Part shown: positions 33,980 to 42,563 of the stretch, in pieces | How positions within the stretch are numbered: position 1 is the stretch's first letter | Layout of the letters: every line of letters starts with the position of its first letter | Origin: UBA3210 sp963623095 | Lineage (GTDB): Bacteria; Bacillota_I; Bacilli_A; RFN20; CAG-449 | DNA: 46,634 nt | Direction of reading: 5' to 3' | Assembly: GCA_963623095.1 (NCBI GenBank) | Contig: CAVFKD010000008.1 | Location: 1 to 46,634 of the forward strand | Translations under genes and position numbers: made by a program | Notes under the pieces: generated by a model | Seen by the model: the letters and a program-made list of their open reading frames with translations, nothing else | Database searches by the model: none | Told to the model about the DNA's origin: nothing

Positions 33980-35218
33980 TTATTCTTTAATTATATCTTT
34001 AAAATGAGTATTTTCTAATTTTATATTTGGATTACCTTTTATATATAATTCATGGAAGCTTCCTTCAACAACATTATATACGCTAGGTCTTAAATCCAAA
34101 TCTTTCTTTTCCCATGATGTCTTATTATGGATATTTAAAGTAACATTATTAAATAAAATATCTTTAATATTATCTCCTACAATAGTAATACCATTTTCAC
34201 TATCACAAGATATATTTTTAAAAGATACATCATTAATTGTTCCTAAAATAGAATTCTCATCTCTTTTAATATTAGTGATAGAAATAGGTTCACCTCTTCC
34301 CCACCAATGAAGAGGAGAAACTTGATGAGAATTAATCTTGATATTTTCGAATTTAGTATTTAAAACACTTCCTCCATCTCTTAGCATTAAAGAAATGCCA
34401 CGGTTTGTATCAATAATATCAATATCATGGAAATATAAATTTTTAAAATCAGAATGTGATTCTGTTCCAAGTTTAATTGCCGCGCATGTTGATTTTAATT
34501 TGCAATTATAAACTTCAACATTCTCTGTTGGTCCATAGTTTTTGGCATATGAGGTAGATTTTAAAACAATGCAATCATCCGCGCAGGAAATATCACAGTT
34601 TCTAATAATCATATTTTTTGAATGATCTGGATCGATACCATCAGAATTAGTGAATATTGGATTATTTTTAATACTAATTCCATCAATTAATACTCCATCA
34701 CAACCAACTAAATGAACAGTCCAGAAAGAACTTCTTTGTAAGGTAATATTTAATAATTTAATATCTTTACAATTCTCCATATAAATTAAAGGAGTACGAG
34801 GATAATATTTACCTTCGATATGATAAGGGGTAGTAACTCCCACAAATAATTCTTCTGAACCATCGATAATTCCTTCTCCATCAATACAAATATTATTTAA
34901 ATCTTTACCAAAGATAAAATATTTAGAAGGTTTACCATTATATGTACAATCAGCCCATGTATTTCTTGTAATTACTCTATTACCGGAATCAAATGAATAA
35001 AAATCTTTATCTTCATCACTTAATTTTATTTTTGCACCTTTATTTAAATATATAGAAGCATTATTACTTAAATATATTGTCCCACATTTATAAATACCTT
35101 CTTCAATAATTAAACGATTATGATTTTCTGCGCAATCTTTAATTGCTTTAGAAAGAATTTCTCCATCATTATTTATTCCATCTTTAAATGGTTTATATTC
35201 ACTAAAATATATATCCAT
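33980..35218 (-). CDS. GH28-family glycosidase (polygalacturonase-like), cytoplasmic
   Basis: A 412-residue right-handed beta-helix enzyme. The central motifs of GH28 are visible: NSDGIDPD, then CADDCIVLKS with the two catalytic Asp, then AIKLGTESHSDFKNLY, and finally RGGS-like MLRDGGSV. The usual GHG triad segment is replaced by KLGTES, as in many bacterial members of broader specificity. It has no signal peptide, so it should act in the cytoplasm on imported oligosaccharides, probably galacturonides or rhamno-sugars; no matching transporter is in the window. AGAGGT precedes the start. It is monocistronic and divergent from a GNAT acetyltransferase; a promoter lies at 35244-35272. Confidence 0.9.
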   Translation of the reverse strand: MDIYFSEYKPFKDGINNDGEILSKAIKDCAENHNRLIIEEGIYKCGTIYLSNNASIYLNKGAKIKLSDEDKDFYSFDSGNRVITRNTWADCTYNGKPSKYFIFGKDLNNICIDGEGIIDGSEELFVGVTTPYHIEGKYYPRTPLIYMENCKDIKLLNITLQRSSFWTVHLVGCDGVLIDGISIKNNPIFTNSDGIDPDHSKNMIIRNCDISCADDCIVLKSTSYAKNYGPTENVEVYNCKLKSTCAAIKLGTESHSDFKNLYFHDIDIIDTNRGISLMLRDGGSVLNTKFENIKINSHQVSPLHWWGRGEPISITNIKRDENSILGTINDVSFKNISCDSENGITIVGDNIKDILFNNVTLNIHNKTSWEKKDLDLRPSVYNVVEGSFHELYIKGNPNIKLENTHFKDIIKE

Positions 35219-35243
35219 AGTTTTACCTCTTTATATCAATTTC

Positions 35244-35272
35244 ATTATAGTAATTTCAAATTATCTATACAA
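35244..35272 (-). promoter_or_regulatory. Promoter of the GH28 gene
   Basis: On the minus strand TTGTAT (35272-35267) and a perfect TATAAT (35249-35244) are separated by 17 bp, 25 nt before the start codon. Confidence 0.5.
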
Positions 35273-35315
35273 ATAATTTTTATTGTTTTAAACTTTAATT
35301 ATATTGGAGAAACAT

Positions 35316-35816
35316 ATGGAACATATTGATAAATTACAAATTAGAAAAGCTAAAAATGAAGATTTAAATACTATTTTAAAAATATATGAATTCGCTCGTG
35401 AATTTATGAGACAAAATAATAATCCTTCTCAATGGGGATCTTCTCATCCTGTTAAAGAAATATTAATAAACGATATCAAAGAAGGTTTATTATATGTAGT
35501 CACATCAAATAATATAATCCATGGAGTATTTGCCTTTATTATTGGAGAAGATCCTACCTATATCAATATTGAAAATGGTAAATGGTTATCTTCAAATACC
35601 TATGGAACCATTCATCGCATCGCAAGTGATGGAAAAATCAAAGGTATATTCCATTTTGTAGTAAATTATTGTTATTCAATTATTCCACATATAAGAATAG
35701 ATACGCATGAAGATAATAAAATTATGCAACATTTAGTTAACAAAGAAGGTTTTTCTTATCGTGGAATCATCTATGTAAGTGATGGAACTTCAAGATTAGC
35801 TTATGAGAAAATATAA
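35316..35816 (+). CDS. GNAT-family N-acetyltransferase
   Basis: A 166-residue acetyltransferase. Recognisable pieces are LQIRKAKNEDLNTILKIYEFAREFM, NPSQWG, the beta4 region GTIHRIASDGKIKGI and the end IRIDTHEDNKIMQHLVNKEGFSYRGII, the pattern of a common Firmicutes GNAT group of unknown acceptor. It transfers an acetyl group from acetyl-CoA to an amine or peptide. I chose the ATG at 35316 because TTGGAGAAACAT places GGAGA 6 nt upstream; the TTG at 35304 overlaps that site. The gene is followed after about 100 nt by a YhhN-family gene. Confidence 0.85.
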   Translation: MEHIDKLQIRKAKNEDLNTILKIYEFAREFMRQNNNPSQWGSSHPVKEILINDIKEGLLYVVTSNNIIHGVFAFIIGEDPTYINIENGKWLSSNTYGTIHRIASDGKIKGIFHFVVNYCYSIIPHIRIDTHEDNKIMQHLVNKEGFSYRGIIYVSDGTSRLAYEKI

Positions 35817-35919
35817 ACATAGATAAATCAAAAATATATTAAAATCTAGAGTATCTTGAATATATTATTTTGATTGAGATATTATATTTTATAAAGTAAA
35901 ATATAGAAGAGGTAAGGAT

Positions 35920-36567
35920 ATGCTAATTAGTTCTATTATTTTAACAAGTATTATATACATTATTGAATTAATATTTGCTTTCTTAGAAAAAGAAACTCTA
36001 AGAAAGGTTATTAAGCCTTTTTGCATGTTGTCTTTAACATTTATATTAATATCTTTAAATGTAACTAACTTCTTTTTATATATCATTATTGGTTTAGGAT
36101 TTTTAGGTGATATTTGTTTAATATTCAAAAAAGATAATAAGATAATATTTTCTTTAGGAATATTATTTTTCTTTATAGGACATGTATTATATTGTTATTT
36201 ATTCGCAAAATCACTTAATTATACCATTCCACTTTGGGTATATATAGGTTTAGGAGTATTTGGATTATTAACACCATTATTAACTTATAAAACTCTTCAT
36301 CCTCTAGTAAAGGTATTCACTATTCCTGGAACATATTATTTCTATATTTTATTAATGGATTTATTGTTTTCAACATTCTTAATGGTATCAAGTCAAAACA
36401 TTAACACTATATTAATTTTTGTCGGAGTATTAATTTTTATTTTAAGTGATACAATATTATCTTTTACAACATTTATAACAGATGTAAAAAGACGTGATTT
36501 TTATATTATGCTAACTTATTTAATCGCTCAAAGTTTAATCGCGATAAATCTTGCAATGATATTATAG
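35920..36567 (+). CDS. YhhN-family membrane protein (lysoplasmalogenase-like)
   Basis: A 215-residue protein with about eight membrane helices. It carries KPFCMLSL, LGDICLIFKKD and FSLGILFFFIGHVLYC, then FILSDTILSF and DFYIMLTYLIAQ, matching YhhN/TMEM86 proteins. TMEM86B hydrolyses the vinyl-ether bond of lysoplasmalogens; whether bacterial members do the same is less certain, though plasmalogens do occur in anaerobic Firmicutes. AGAGGTAAGG precedes the start. It lies 12 nt before the phosphofructokinase gene, so both are probably co-transcribed along with the dUTPase gene. Confidence 0.9.
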   Translation: MLISSIILTSIIYIIELIFAFLEKETLRKVIKPFCMLSLTFILISLNVTNFFLYIIIGLGFLGDICLIFKKDNKIIFSLGILFFFIGHVLYCYLFAKSLNYTIPLWVYIGLGVFGLLTPLLTYKTLHPLVKVFTIPGTYYFYILLMDLLFSTFLMVSSQNINTILIFVGVLIFILSDTILSFTTFITDVKRRDFYIMLTYLIAQSLIAINLAMIL

Positions 36568-36579
36568 GAGATTTTAATT

Positions 36580-37764
36580 ATGAAGAATGCACTTTATTTC
36601 CAATCAGGTGGTCCTACCGCGGTCATCAATGCTTCATTTTATGGAGTAATTAAAGCTTATTTAGATTCATTAAATGAAGTAGATAAACTCTATGCTTCAA
36701 GATATGGAGTAGAAGGTATTATCAATCAAGATTTAATTGAAATAGAAAAAGATATATCTAAATATGAAGAAATTAAATCTCTTAATGGAGCAATACTTGG
36801 TTCATCTAGATTAAAATTAAGCAAAGATACTAACCATGAAAATTATTCTAAAATCTTAGAATGTGTAAAAAAATATAACATTGGTTATATCTTAGTCAAT
36901 GGAGGTAATGACTCCATGGATACTGCCGATCGATTAAATAAATTTTTCAAAGAAAAGAATATCGATACAATCGTTGTTGGTATTCCAAAGACAGTCGATA
37001 ATGATTTAATGTTAATTGATCATACTCCAGGTTTTGCTTCAGCATGTAAATTTGTTGTAAGAACCATTATGGAAATATCATTAGATATTAACGTATATAA
37101 AAATGGTCGAGTCACTATTGTTGAAATTATGGGTCGTGATGCTGGATGGCTTGCAGCTAGTTCACTTCTAGCTAATAGATATGGATTAGGTCCTGATTTA
37201 ATCTATGTTCCTGAAGCCCCATTTTCTAAAGCTAAATTCTTAGACGATGTTAATAAAGTCTATCAAGAAAAAGGTCATTGCTTAGTTTGTGTTTCTGAAG
37301 CATTAAAAGATGAAAAAGGCGAATATGTTTCAACTACTGGTTCAGTCGATTCATTTGGCCATGTTCAATTAGGATCTGTATCTAAATATTTAGATGATTT
37401 AGTTTCTAATGAACTACATATTAAAACTAGACATATCGAATTATCTCTTCTTCAAAGAGCTGCTTGCCATATTCAATCAAAAGTCGATGTAGAAGAAGCA
37501 ATAAAAGTAGGCTATTTAGCGTTAAAACATGCCTTAAAGCATGAAGAAGGAATGGTATCAATTATTAGAGATAGTTCTTCTCCATACCAAGTACATTATC
37601 AATTAGTCCCTTTAAAAGACGTCGCTAATGGAGTAAGACATCTACCTAAGGAATATCTATCTAAAGAAGGTAATTATATCAATGAATCTTACCAAGAATA
37701 TATCTTACCTTTTATTGATGAAGATGAAATAAAAATAGAAAGCGCACATTTATTTATAAAATAG
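36580..37764 (+). CDS. 6-phosphofructokinase, PPi-dependent type
   Basis: A 394-residue glycolytic kinase. It begins with FQSGGPTAVINAS, has GGND (residues 108-111) and PKTVDND, and MGRDAGWLAA follows. The Asp of GGND and the Lys of PKTVDND are features of pyrophosphate-dependent enzymes, whereas ATP enzymes have GGDG and PGTVDND. It phosphorylates fructose 6-phosphate with PPi, reversibly. The length (about 395-420) suits the short non-allosteric PPi group. GGAGAT precedes the start. It is 12 nt after the YhhN gene and 11 nt before the dUTPase gene. Cofactor assignment rests on the two motifs only. Confidence 0.9.
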   Translation: MKNALYFQSGGPTAVINASFYGVIKAYLDSLNEVDKLYASRYGVEGIINQDLIEIEKDISKYEEIKSLNGAILGSSRLKLSKDTNHENYSKILECVKKYNIGYILVNGGNDSMDTADRLNKFFKEKNIDTIVVGIPKTVDNDLMLIDHTPGFASACKFVVRTIMEISLDINVYKNGRVTIVEIMGRDAGWLAASSLLANRYGLGPDLIYVPEAPFSKAKFLDDVNKVYQEKGHCLVCVSEALKDEKGEYVSTTGSVDSFGHVQLGSVSKYLDDLVSNELHIKTRHIELSLLQRAACHIQSKVDVEEAIKVGYLALKHALKHEEGMVSIIRDSSSPYQVHYQLVPLKDVANGVRHLPKEYLSKEGNYINESYQEYILPFIDEDEIKIESAHLFIK

Positions 37765-37775
37765 GAGTTACACAT

Positions 37776-38288
37776 ATGAAAAAAATCGCAAAATTTGAAA
37801 AAGTATCTTATGAACAATTTAAAATAGATTACATTGATACATTTGGTGAAATAGAAGAATCTAAATTACAAGAAATCTATGATTCAATTAAATTACCTCG
37901 TAGAGCGACATTAGCTTCTGCAGGTTATGACTTTTTCACTTATTCAAAAATCAATTTAAAACCAAATGAAACTATTAAATATCCTACCGGTATTAGATGT
38001 AGAATTGATGAAGATTATGTTTTAGTAATCGCACCTAGATCATCATTAGGTTTTAAATATCGTCTCCAACTTGATAATACATTAGGTATTATTGACGCAG
38101 ATTATTATAACGCAAAAAACCAAGGACATATTTTTATTAAAATGACTAATGATTCTAATAAAAATAAAGAACTTTCATTAAATGAATTAGAAGGTTTCGC
38201 ACAAGGTATTTTCTTAAATTATGGAATTACTGAAGATGATGAAGTAACTTCAATCCGTACTGGAGGATTTGGCTCTACTAATAAATAA
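37776..38288 (+). CDS. dut: dUTP diphosphatase
   Basis: A 170-residue trimeric-type dUTPase. Motif I ASAGYDFFT, motif II APRSSLG, motif III GIIDADYYN with catalytic Asp, motif IV QGIFLNYGI and motif V RTGGFGSTNK are all in order. It turns dUTP into dUMP and PPi, keeping uracil out of DNA. The PPi it releases could feed the neighbouring PPi-phosphofructokinase, though flux would be tiny. The N-terminal 45 residues are an extension compared with shorter bacterial members. AGGAG precedes the start. tRNA-Leu follows after 14 nt. Confidence 0.94.
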   Translation: MKKIAKFEKVSYEQFKIDYIDTFGEIEESKLQEIYDSIKLPRRATLASAGYDFFTYSKINLKPNETIKYPTGIRCRIDEDYVLVIAPRSSLGFKYRLQLDNTLGIIDADYYNAKNQGHIFIKMTNDSNKNKELSLNELEGFAQGIFLNYGITEDDEVTSIRTGGFGSTNK

Positions 38289-38302
38289 GTATTAGTAGCT
38301 AT

Positions 38303-38385
38303 GAGAGTATGGTGGAATTGGTAGACACGTTAGAGTCAGAATCTAATGGGAAACCGTGTGAGTTCGAGTCTCATTACTCTCACCA
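38303..38385 (+). tRNA. tRNA-Leu (CAG)
   Basis: The acceptor stem GAGAGTA (38303-38309) pairs with TACTCTC (38375-38381), and an encoded ACCA follows (38382-38385). The anticodon arm is TTAGA-GTCAGAA-TCTAA with anticodon CAG. A 12-nt variable region and GTGAG-TTCGAGT-CTCAT T-arm are present. Position 32 is G, a less usual base. Confidence 0.93.
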
Positions 38386-38409
38386 TTTAAATATCACACA
38401 AGGAGTTTT

Positions 38410-39306
38410 ATGAAACATTTAATAAATATTTTAAAAGGCGCCGCGATTGGAATTGGAATGATTATTCCAGGAGTAAGCGGAGGCACCATCGCAGTATTAC
38501 TTAATATCTATGAAGATATGATTTCTGCGATAAGCAATCTAAAAAAAGAATTTAAAAAATCATTCTTCTTTCTTTTACCTATTTTAATTGGTATGGTACT
38601 TGCTTTTGCTGCGATGTACTTCCCATTAAAATTATCTTTACAACATTTCCCTCTTCAAACAATTACTTTATTTGTCGGATTAATGATTGGTAGTTTACCA
38701 AAATTATGCAAAGATGCAGTAAGTAATGGATTTGAAAAGAAATTTGATATCATTTCATTTATCATTCCATTAATGATTGTTATTGGTATATGCTTTATTC
38801 CAAATATGGGTGTAGTATCATTAGGTAATGACATGGTATGGTATTCATATATCTTATTATTTATAATGGGTATTTTAGCTTCATGTGCTTTAGTAATTCC
38901 TGGAATATCAGGATCAATGTTACTTTTAATATTTGGTTATTATGAACCATTATTAAACACAATATCCGCGTTAAAAGATACCCCATTACATGCATTATTG
39001 GTATTAGTAGTATTCGCTATTGGATTAGTCATTGGATTTTTCACAATTTCTAAAATAATGAATTTCTTATTAACAAAACATCGTCGAGTTACTTATTGGG
39101 CAATTGTTGGATTCGTATTTGGTTCTATTCCTGCCATCTATATTTCTTATGATTTTACCGATGTAGATTTAGCGTGGTATACTTTCTTAACTGCCGCGAT
39201 TATTGGTATTATTGGTATAATAGGAAGTTTCTTCTTAATTAGATTATCAGAAAAGAAAACTATTGCCAAAGAAGAAGTAGTTGAAGAAACTAAAGAAGCT
39301 GAATAA
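38410..39306 (+). CDS. DUF368 membrane protein (polyprenyl-phosphate translocase family)
   Basis: A 298-residue polytopic protein with about eight to nine helices. The N-terminal motif GAAIGIGMIIPGVSGGTIAVLL and the internal repeat CALVIPGISGSMLLLIFGYYE are the two inverted-repeat motifs of DUF368. Members of DUF368 (PopT) were linked in recent work to recycling undecaprenyl phosphate across the membrane; that role fits here but is by family only. AAGGAG precedes the start. It is downstream of tRNA-Leu and dut and ends in a terminator. The last 20 residues are acidic and probably cytoplasmic. Confidence 0.93.
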   Translation: MKHLINILKGAAIGIGMIIPGVSGGTIAVLLNIYEDMISAISNLKKEFKKSFFFLLPILIGMVLAFAAMYFPLKLSLQHFPLQTITLFVGLMIGSLPKLCKDAVSNGFEKKFDIISFIIPLMIVIGICFIPNMGVVSLGNDMVWYSYILLFIMGILASCALVIPGISGSMLLLIFGYYEPLLNTISALKDTPLHALLVLVVFAIGLVIGFFTISKIMNFLLTKHRRVTYWAIVGFVFGSIPAIYISYDFTDVDLAWYTFLTAAIIGIIGIIGSFFLIRLSEKKTIAKEEVVEETKEAE

Positions 39307-39315
39307 TTAATATCT

Positions 39316-39337
39316 AGAGGTCTTAGACCTCTTTTTA
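39316..39337 (+). terminator. Intrinsic terminator of the DUF368 gene
   Basis: AGAGGTC (39316-39322) pairs with GACCTCT (39326-39332) around TTA, followed by TTTT. It lies between two convergent genes. Confidence 0.88.
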
Positions 39338-40195
39338 TTTGGCCAATCTTATAAATTCTTTACATGCTTCTGACAATTCTTTATCTTTAAGCCAAATAAT
39401 CTTTCTAGAATTTTCATTAATATCTTCTAATTTTAAAGGTCTAATAAATTCATTATCCACTATTTCATTTCTTGGTAAAGGAACAATTGCGATAATATTT
39501 TTTTGTCTTCCAAAAGCTACACTTGCCATAGTAGTAGTTGTTGTTATATCAATTAAAGGATTCATATTCAAAGTATGGAAACGAGAAATAATATCACTTT
39601 CATAAGCACGAGGTAAAACAATATGTTGATTTTCTAAATCCTTTAATTCCAATTCTTCTTTTTTTAATAATTTACTATTTTTAGGAAGAATAGCCACGAA
39701 TTCTTCCTTATCGAGTACTAAATAATTAACTTTATCAAAGTCTTTAATATGAGCGTTTATAACCGCGATATCAACAATATCATCATTTAAATATGTTTCC
39801 GCGGTTAAAGCATTACATTCATATACATTTAATTTTATATTAGGATATTCTTTAAAAAACTTAGAAAACAATTTATCAGTTAACATCATATAAACACTTG
39901 GAGGTAAAGCAATATTAATTTTATCTTCTAAACCATTATTAATACTATTTATATTTACAAAGCTTTGTTCATACATAGATACAATCTTTTTAGCTTTATC
40001 ATATAATTCTTTACCACTTGGAGTAAGACGAATAACCTTACCTCCTCGATACATTAGTTTTGTTTGATACATATCTTCAAGATATTTTATTTGATTAGAT
40101 AATGAAGGTTGGGCGATAAAAAGTTTCTTACTAGCTTTAGAAAAACTTCTCTCATCAACAATAGTTATATAGTTTTTTAGATAATCAATATTCAT
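39335..40195 (-). CDS. LysR-family transcriptional regulator
   Basis: A 286-residue regulator. The helix-turn-helix is at residues 4-62 (YITIVDERSFSKASKKLFI, AQPSLSNQIKYLEDM), followed by the usual LysR ligand-binding domain with the DITTTTTMASVAFG region. Ligands are often small organic acids. It is divergent from an AEC transporter and a D-2-hydroxyacid dehydrogenase, which are therefore the likely targets, with a 2-hydroxy or 2-oxo acid as inducer. GAGGT precedes the start. A 13-nt dyad TATAATTATTATA (40243-40255) lies in the 121-nt intergenic region and is a candidate site. Confidence 0.95.
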   Translation of the reverse strand: MNIDYLKNYITIVDERSFSKASKKLFIAQPSLSNQIKYLEDMYQTKLMYRGGKVIRLTPSGKELYDKAKKIVSMYEQSFVNINSINNGLEDKINIALPPSVYMMLTDKLFSKFFKEYPNIKLNVYECNALTAETYLNDDIVDIAVINAHIKDFDKVNYLVLDKEEFVAILPKNSKLLKKEELELKDLENQHIVLPRAYESDIISRFHTLNMNPLIDITTTTTMASVAFGRQKNIIAIVPLPRNEIVDNEFIRPLKLEDINENSRKIIWLKDKELSEACKEFIRLAK

Positions 40196-40242
40196 AAATA
40201 CCTCACTTATAACAATTTTAAATAGAAATCATTTAAAATTAG

Positions 40243-40255
40243 TATAATTATTATA
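40243..40255. promoter_or_regulatory. Candidate LysR operator
   Basis: A 13-nt perfect dyad, TATAAT-T-ATTATA, in the short divergent region. It also contains -10-like sequence on both strands, so it could simply be promoter elements. Confidence 0.35.
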
Positions 40256-40262
40256 ACTTAAA

Positions 40263-40293
40263 TTGATAAAATTTTACCAATATAATTTATAAT
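40263..40293 (+). promoter_or_regulatory. Promoter candidate for the AEC-dehydrogenase operon
   Basis: TTGATA (40263-40268) and TATAAT (40288-40293) with a long 19-bp spacer; a second TATAAT lies at 40281-40286. The unusual spacing fits an activated promoter. Confidence 0.35.
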
Positions 40294-40316
40294 ATTTTCG
40301 TAAAGGAGAAAATTTT

Positions 40317-41444
40317 ATGATTTATTCACTTGCCGGAATCGGCGAAAACATCGCTAGCGCACTATCATCCATGAATTTATGGATTGCTGTTGCAAAAAGC
40401 GTATTCATTATCTTAATTGGTTTTATCTTCACAAAAACCAAAACACTTCCAGAAAACACTGGTAAAGTTCTTACAAAACTTGTTATGACTATCTGCTTAC
40501 CTTGTTTAGCATTTGGTTCATTTATGACAAGCGTTTCACAAGAAAGTTTCATTTCTTGCTTAGTTTCATTCATTTATGGTTTCGCAGTATATATTATCTT
40601 CATCTTCTTAGCGAAACTTATCTTCAAATGGGTTAAAGATCCAACAAGAAGAAAAGTAATGGAAATCTTATTCGTATTTGGTTCAACTACATTCTTTGGT
40701 CAACCATTAATCAAAGCAGTTTTCCCAAGTGCATTCAACGATTCTAGTATGTTCAATATCGCATACCGCGTATTCTTATATTCATATGCATACTACGCAA
40801 TTTGTCAATCTAAAGAAAAGACAGAAGATTCACAAGAAGAACAAGCTTCTAATAAACCTACAATTAAAGATATCTTAAAAAGAATCTTTGTTAACCCAAT
40901 CATTATCGCAACATTCATCGGTTTTATCTTATGGTCAATTCAATTAATTGGTGATTCATCAGATGCTTCAAATTGGTGGGTAGTAAGTGTCAACAACCAA
41001 ACAGGTGCATTCTGGAATATAAGCGTTTCTGCACCATGGTTATATCAAACAATTAATACTTTAGGTAGTTTATCTTCACCACTTGTATGGATCGCAATTG
41101 GTTGTACATTAGGTAAAGTTTCATTCAAAGATGCGGCGAAAGATAAAGATGTATGGATTTTCTCATTCATCAAAGTTCTCGCAGCGCCAATTTTAAACTT
41201 TGCATTCTTATATTTAATCAACTTAATCCCTGGAATTAATGTTACATTCAACACTCTTGCTGCAACTACATTAATGTGGGCAGTTCCACCTGCGACAGTC
41301 GCAATTACATATTGTATCAACTCTAATAAAGAAGCAACATTCGCATCTTCTTGCTCATTAATTGGTACATTAATTTCTGTTTGTTTCATTCCAGTATATA
41401 TGATTTTATTAACAGTCATTCAATCTGCAGGCTTATTCGCATAG
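40317..41444 (+). CDS. AEC-family transporter (auxin efflux carrier/malate permease type)
   Basis: A 375-residue membrane protein with about ten helices. The start (FIILIGFIFTKTKTLPENTGKVLTKLV) and the conserved CLPCLAFGSF segment, with a central charged loop at about 165-190 and helical repeats in the second half, match the AEC family. AEC members carry malate, lactate or other organic acids. AAAGGAG precedes the start. The co-transcribed next gene, 11 nt later, is a D-2-hydroxyacid dehydrogenase, so the carrier probably moves D-lactate or a related hydroxy or oxo acid. The divergent LysR gene is the likely regulator. Confidence 0.9.
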   Translation: MIYSLAGIGENIASALSSMNLWIAVAKSVFIILIGFIFTKTKTLPENTGKVLTKLVMTICLPCLAFGSFMTSVSQESFISCLVSFIYGFAVYIIFIFLAKLIFKWVKDPTRRKVMEILFVFGSTTFFGQPLIKAVFPSAFNDSSMFNIAYRVFLYSYAYYAICQSKEKTEDSQEEQASNKPTIKDILKRIFVNPIIIATFIGFILWSIQLIGDSSDASNWWVVSVNNQTGAFWNISVSAPWLYQTINTLGSLSSPLVWIAIGCTLGKVSFKDAAKDKDVWIFSFIKVLAAPILNFAFLYLINLIPGINVTFNTLAATTLMWAVPPATVAITYCINSNKEATFASSCSLIGTLISVCFIPVYMILLTVIQSAGLFA

Positions 41445-41454
41445 GAGGTAACAT

Positions 41455-42468
41455 ATGTCATTTAAAAAAGAAATTGCTTGTTTCGGTGTAAGAGAATACG
41501 AAATTCCTTACTTTGAACAATTAGGAAAACAATATAATTACAAACTAACTTTATTCCCTCAATTCTTAAATACAGATAATTACAAAGATGCATTAGGTTT
41601 TGAAGCAGTTATGGTAAGAGGTAACTGCGTAGTCAACAAAGAATCAATGAAAGATCTTGCAAGTCATGGCTTAAAATATTATTTAACTCGTACTGCAGGT
41701 TATAACCATGTTGATATTGAAGCTTGTAAAGAATACGGTATTAAAACTGCATTCGTTCCAGGTTATTCACCAAACGCAATTAGTGAACTTGCTTTAACTC
41801 TTGCAATGATGTTATTAAGAAATACAGCATATACCACAGATTACACACATAAAGGTAACTTCAAAGTTACAAATCAAATGTTCTCTCGTGAAGTAAGAGG
41901 TTGTAGAGTTGGTATATTGGGATGTGGTAGAATCGGTTGTACAACAGCTTCATTATTCAAAGGCTTAGGCGCAGAAGTTGTTGGATATGATGTATATCAA
42001 TCAGATAACGCAAAAAAGATTGTTAAATTCTTAGATTTAGAAGAATTTGCTTCTACATGTGATATCATTATCGCACATATGAATTATGTAAAAGGTTCAA
42101 ACGACAATTTCATCTCTAAAGATTTCATTTCAAAAATGAAGCCACATTCAATCTTAGTCAATGTCGCTCGTGGAGAAATCCTTGATTTAGATGCAGCATT
42201 AGACGCAGTTGAAACTGGACATTTAGATGGTCTTGCAATCGATGTTATTTCTAACGAAAAAACACTCTTCTTCAAAAACTTTGAAGATCCAAGCAAGATG
42301 GATACACCTCAACATCAAAAATTAATTGACTTATATCCAAGAGTATTAATTACTCCACACGTTGCTTCTTCTACTGATAAAGCATTAATCGATATGATTG
42401 AAGTAACATTAAAGAACTTAGATGAATTCTTAGAAACAGGTAATTGTAAAAATTCATTAATTAAGTAA
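41455..42468 (+). CDS. D-2-hydroxyacid dehydrogenase (D-lactate dehydrogenase type)
   Basis: A 337-residue NAD-dependent enzyme. TRTAGYNHVDIEA begins the catalytic domain link; GILGCGRIGCTTASLFKGLG is the NAD-binding site; NVARGEILD has the catalytic Arg; IDVISNEKTLFF the catalytic Glu; ITPHVASST the catalytic His. The layout fits fermentative D-lactate dehydrogenases and relatives such as VanH-like enzymes. It interconverts a 2-oxo acid and its D-2-hydroxy form. GGAGGT precedes the start. Its operon partner is the AEC transporter, suggesting production and export, or uptake and use, of the hydroxy acid. A GAAA-loop terminator follows. Confidence 0.93.
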   Translation: MSFKKEIACFGVREYEIPYFEQLGKQYNYKLTLFPQFLNTDNYKDALGFEAVMVRGNCVVNKESMKDLASHGLKYYLTRTAGYNHVDIEACKEYGIKTAFVPGYSPNAISELALTLAMMLLRNTAYTTDYTHKGNFKVTNQMFSREVRGCRVGILGCGRIGCTTASLFKGLGAEVVGYDVYQSDNAKKIVKFLDLEEFASTCDIIIAHMNYVKGSNDNFISKDFISKMKPHSILVNVARGEILDLDAALDAVETGHLDGLAIDVISNEKTLFFKNFEDPSKMDTPQHQKLIDLYPRVLITPHVASSTDKALIDMIEVTLKNLDEFLETGNCKNSLIK

Positions 42469-42477
42469 ATAATTACT

Positions 42478-42506
42478 AATCCACTTAGAAATAAGTGGAT
42501 TTTTAT
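42478..42506 (+). terminator. Intrinsic terminator of the AEC-dehydrogenase operon
   Basis: AATCCACTTA (42478-42487) pairs with TAAGTGGATT (42492-42501), 10 bp, around a GAAA tetraloop, followed by TTTT. Confidence 0.92.
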
Positions 42507-42534
42507 TATATTTAATATCTTATCGTGGTATTAT
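42506..42534 (+). promoter_or_regulatory. Promoter candidate for oligoendopeptidase F
   Basis: TATTAT (42529-42534) preceded by TGG, an extended -10 shape, with TTATAT (42506-42511) 17 bp upstream. The -35 box is weak. Confidence 0.4.
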
Positions 42535-42563
42535 TTAAGTAATTTCATGAAAGGAATTTATAT

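Noticed and set aside
41045..41419. A minus-strand open frame opposite the AEC transporter
   Set aside because: Same reason: antisense to a conserved membrane protein with no start signal.
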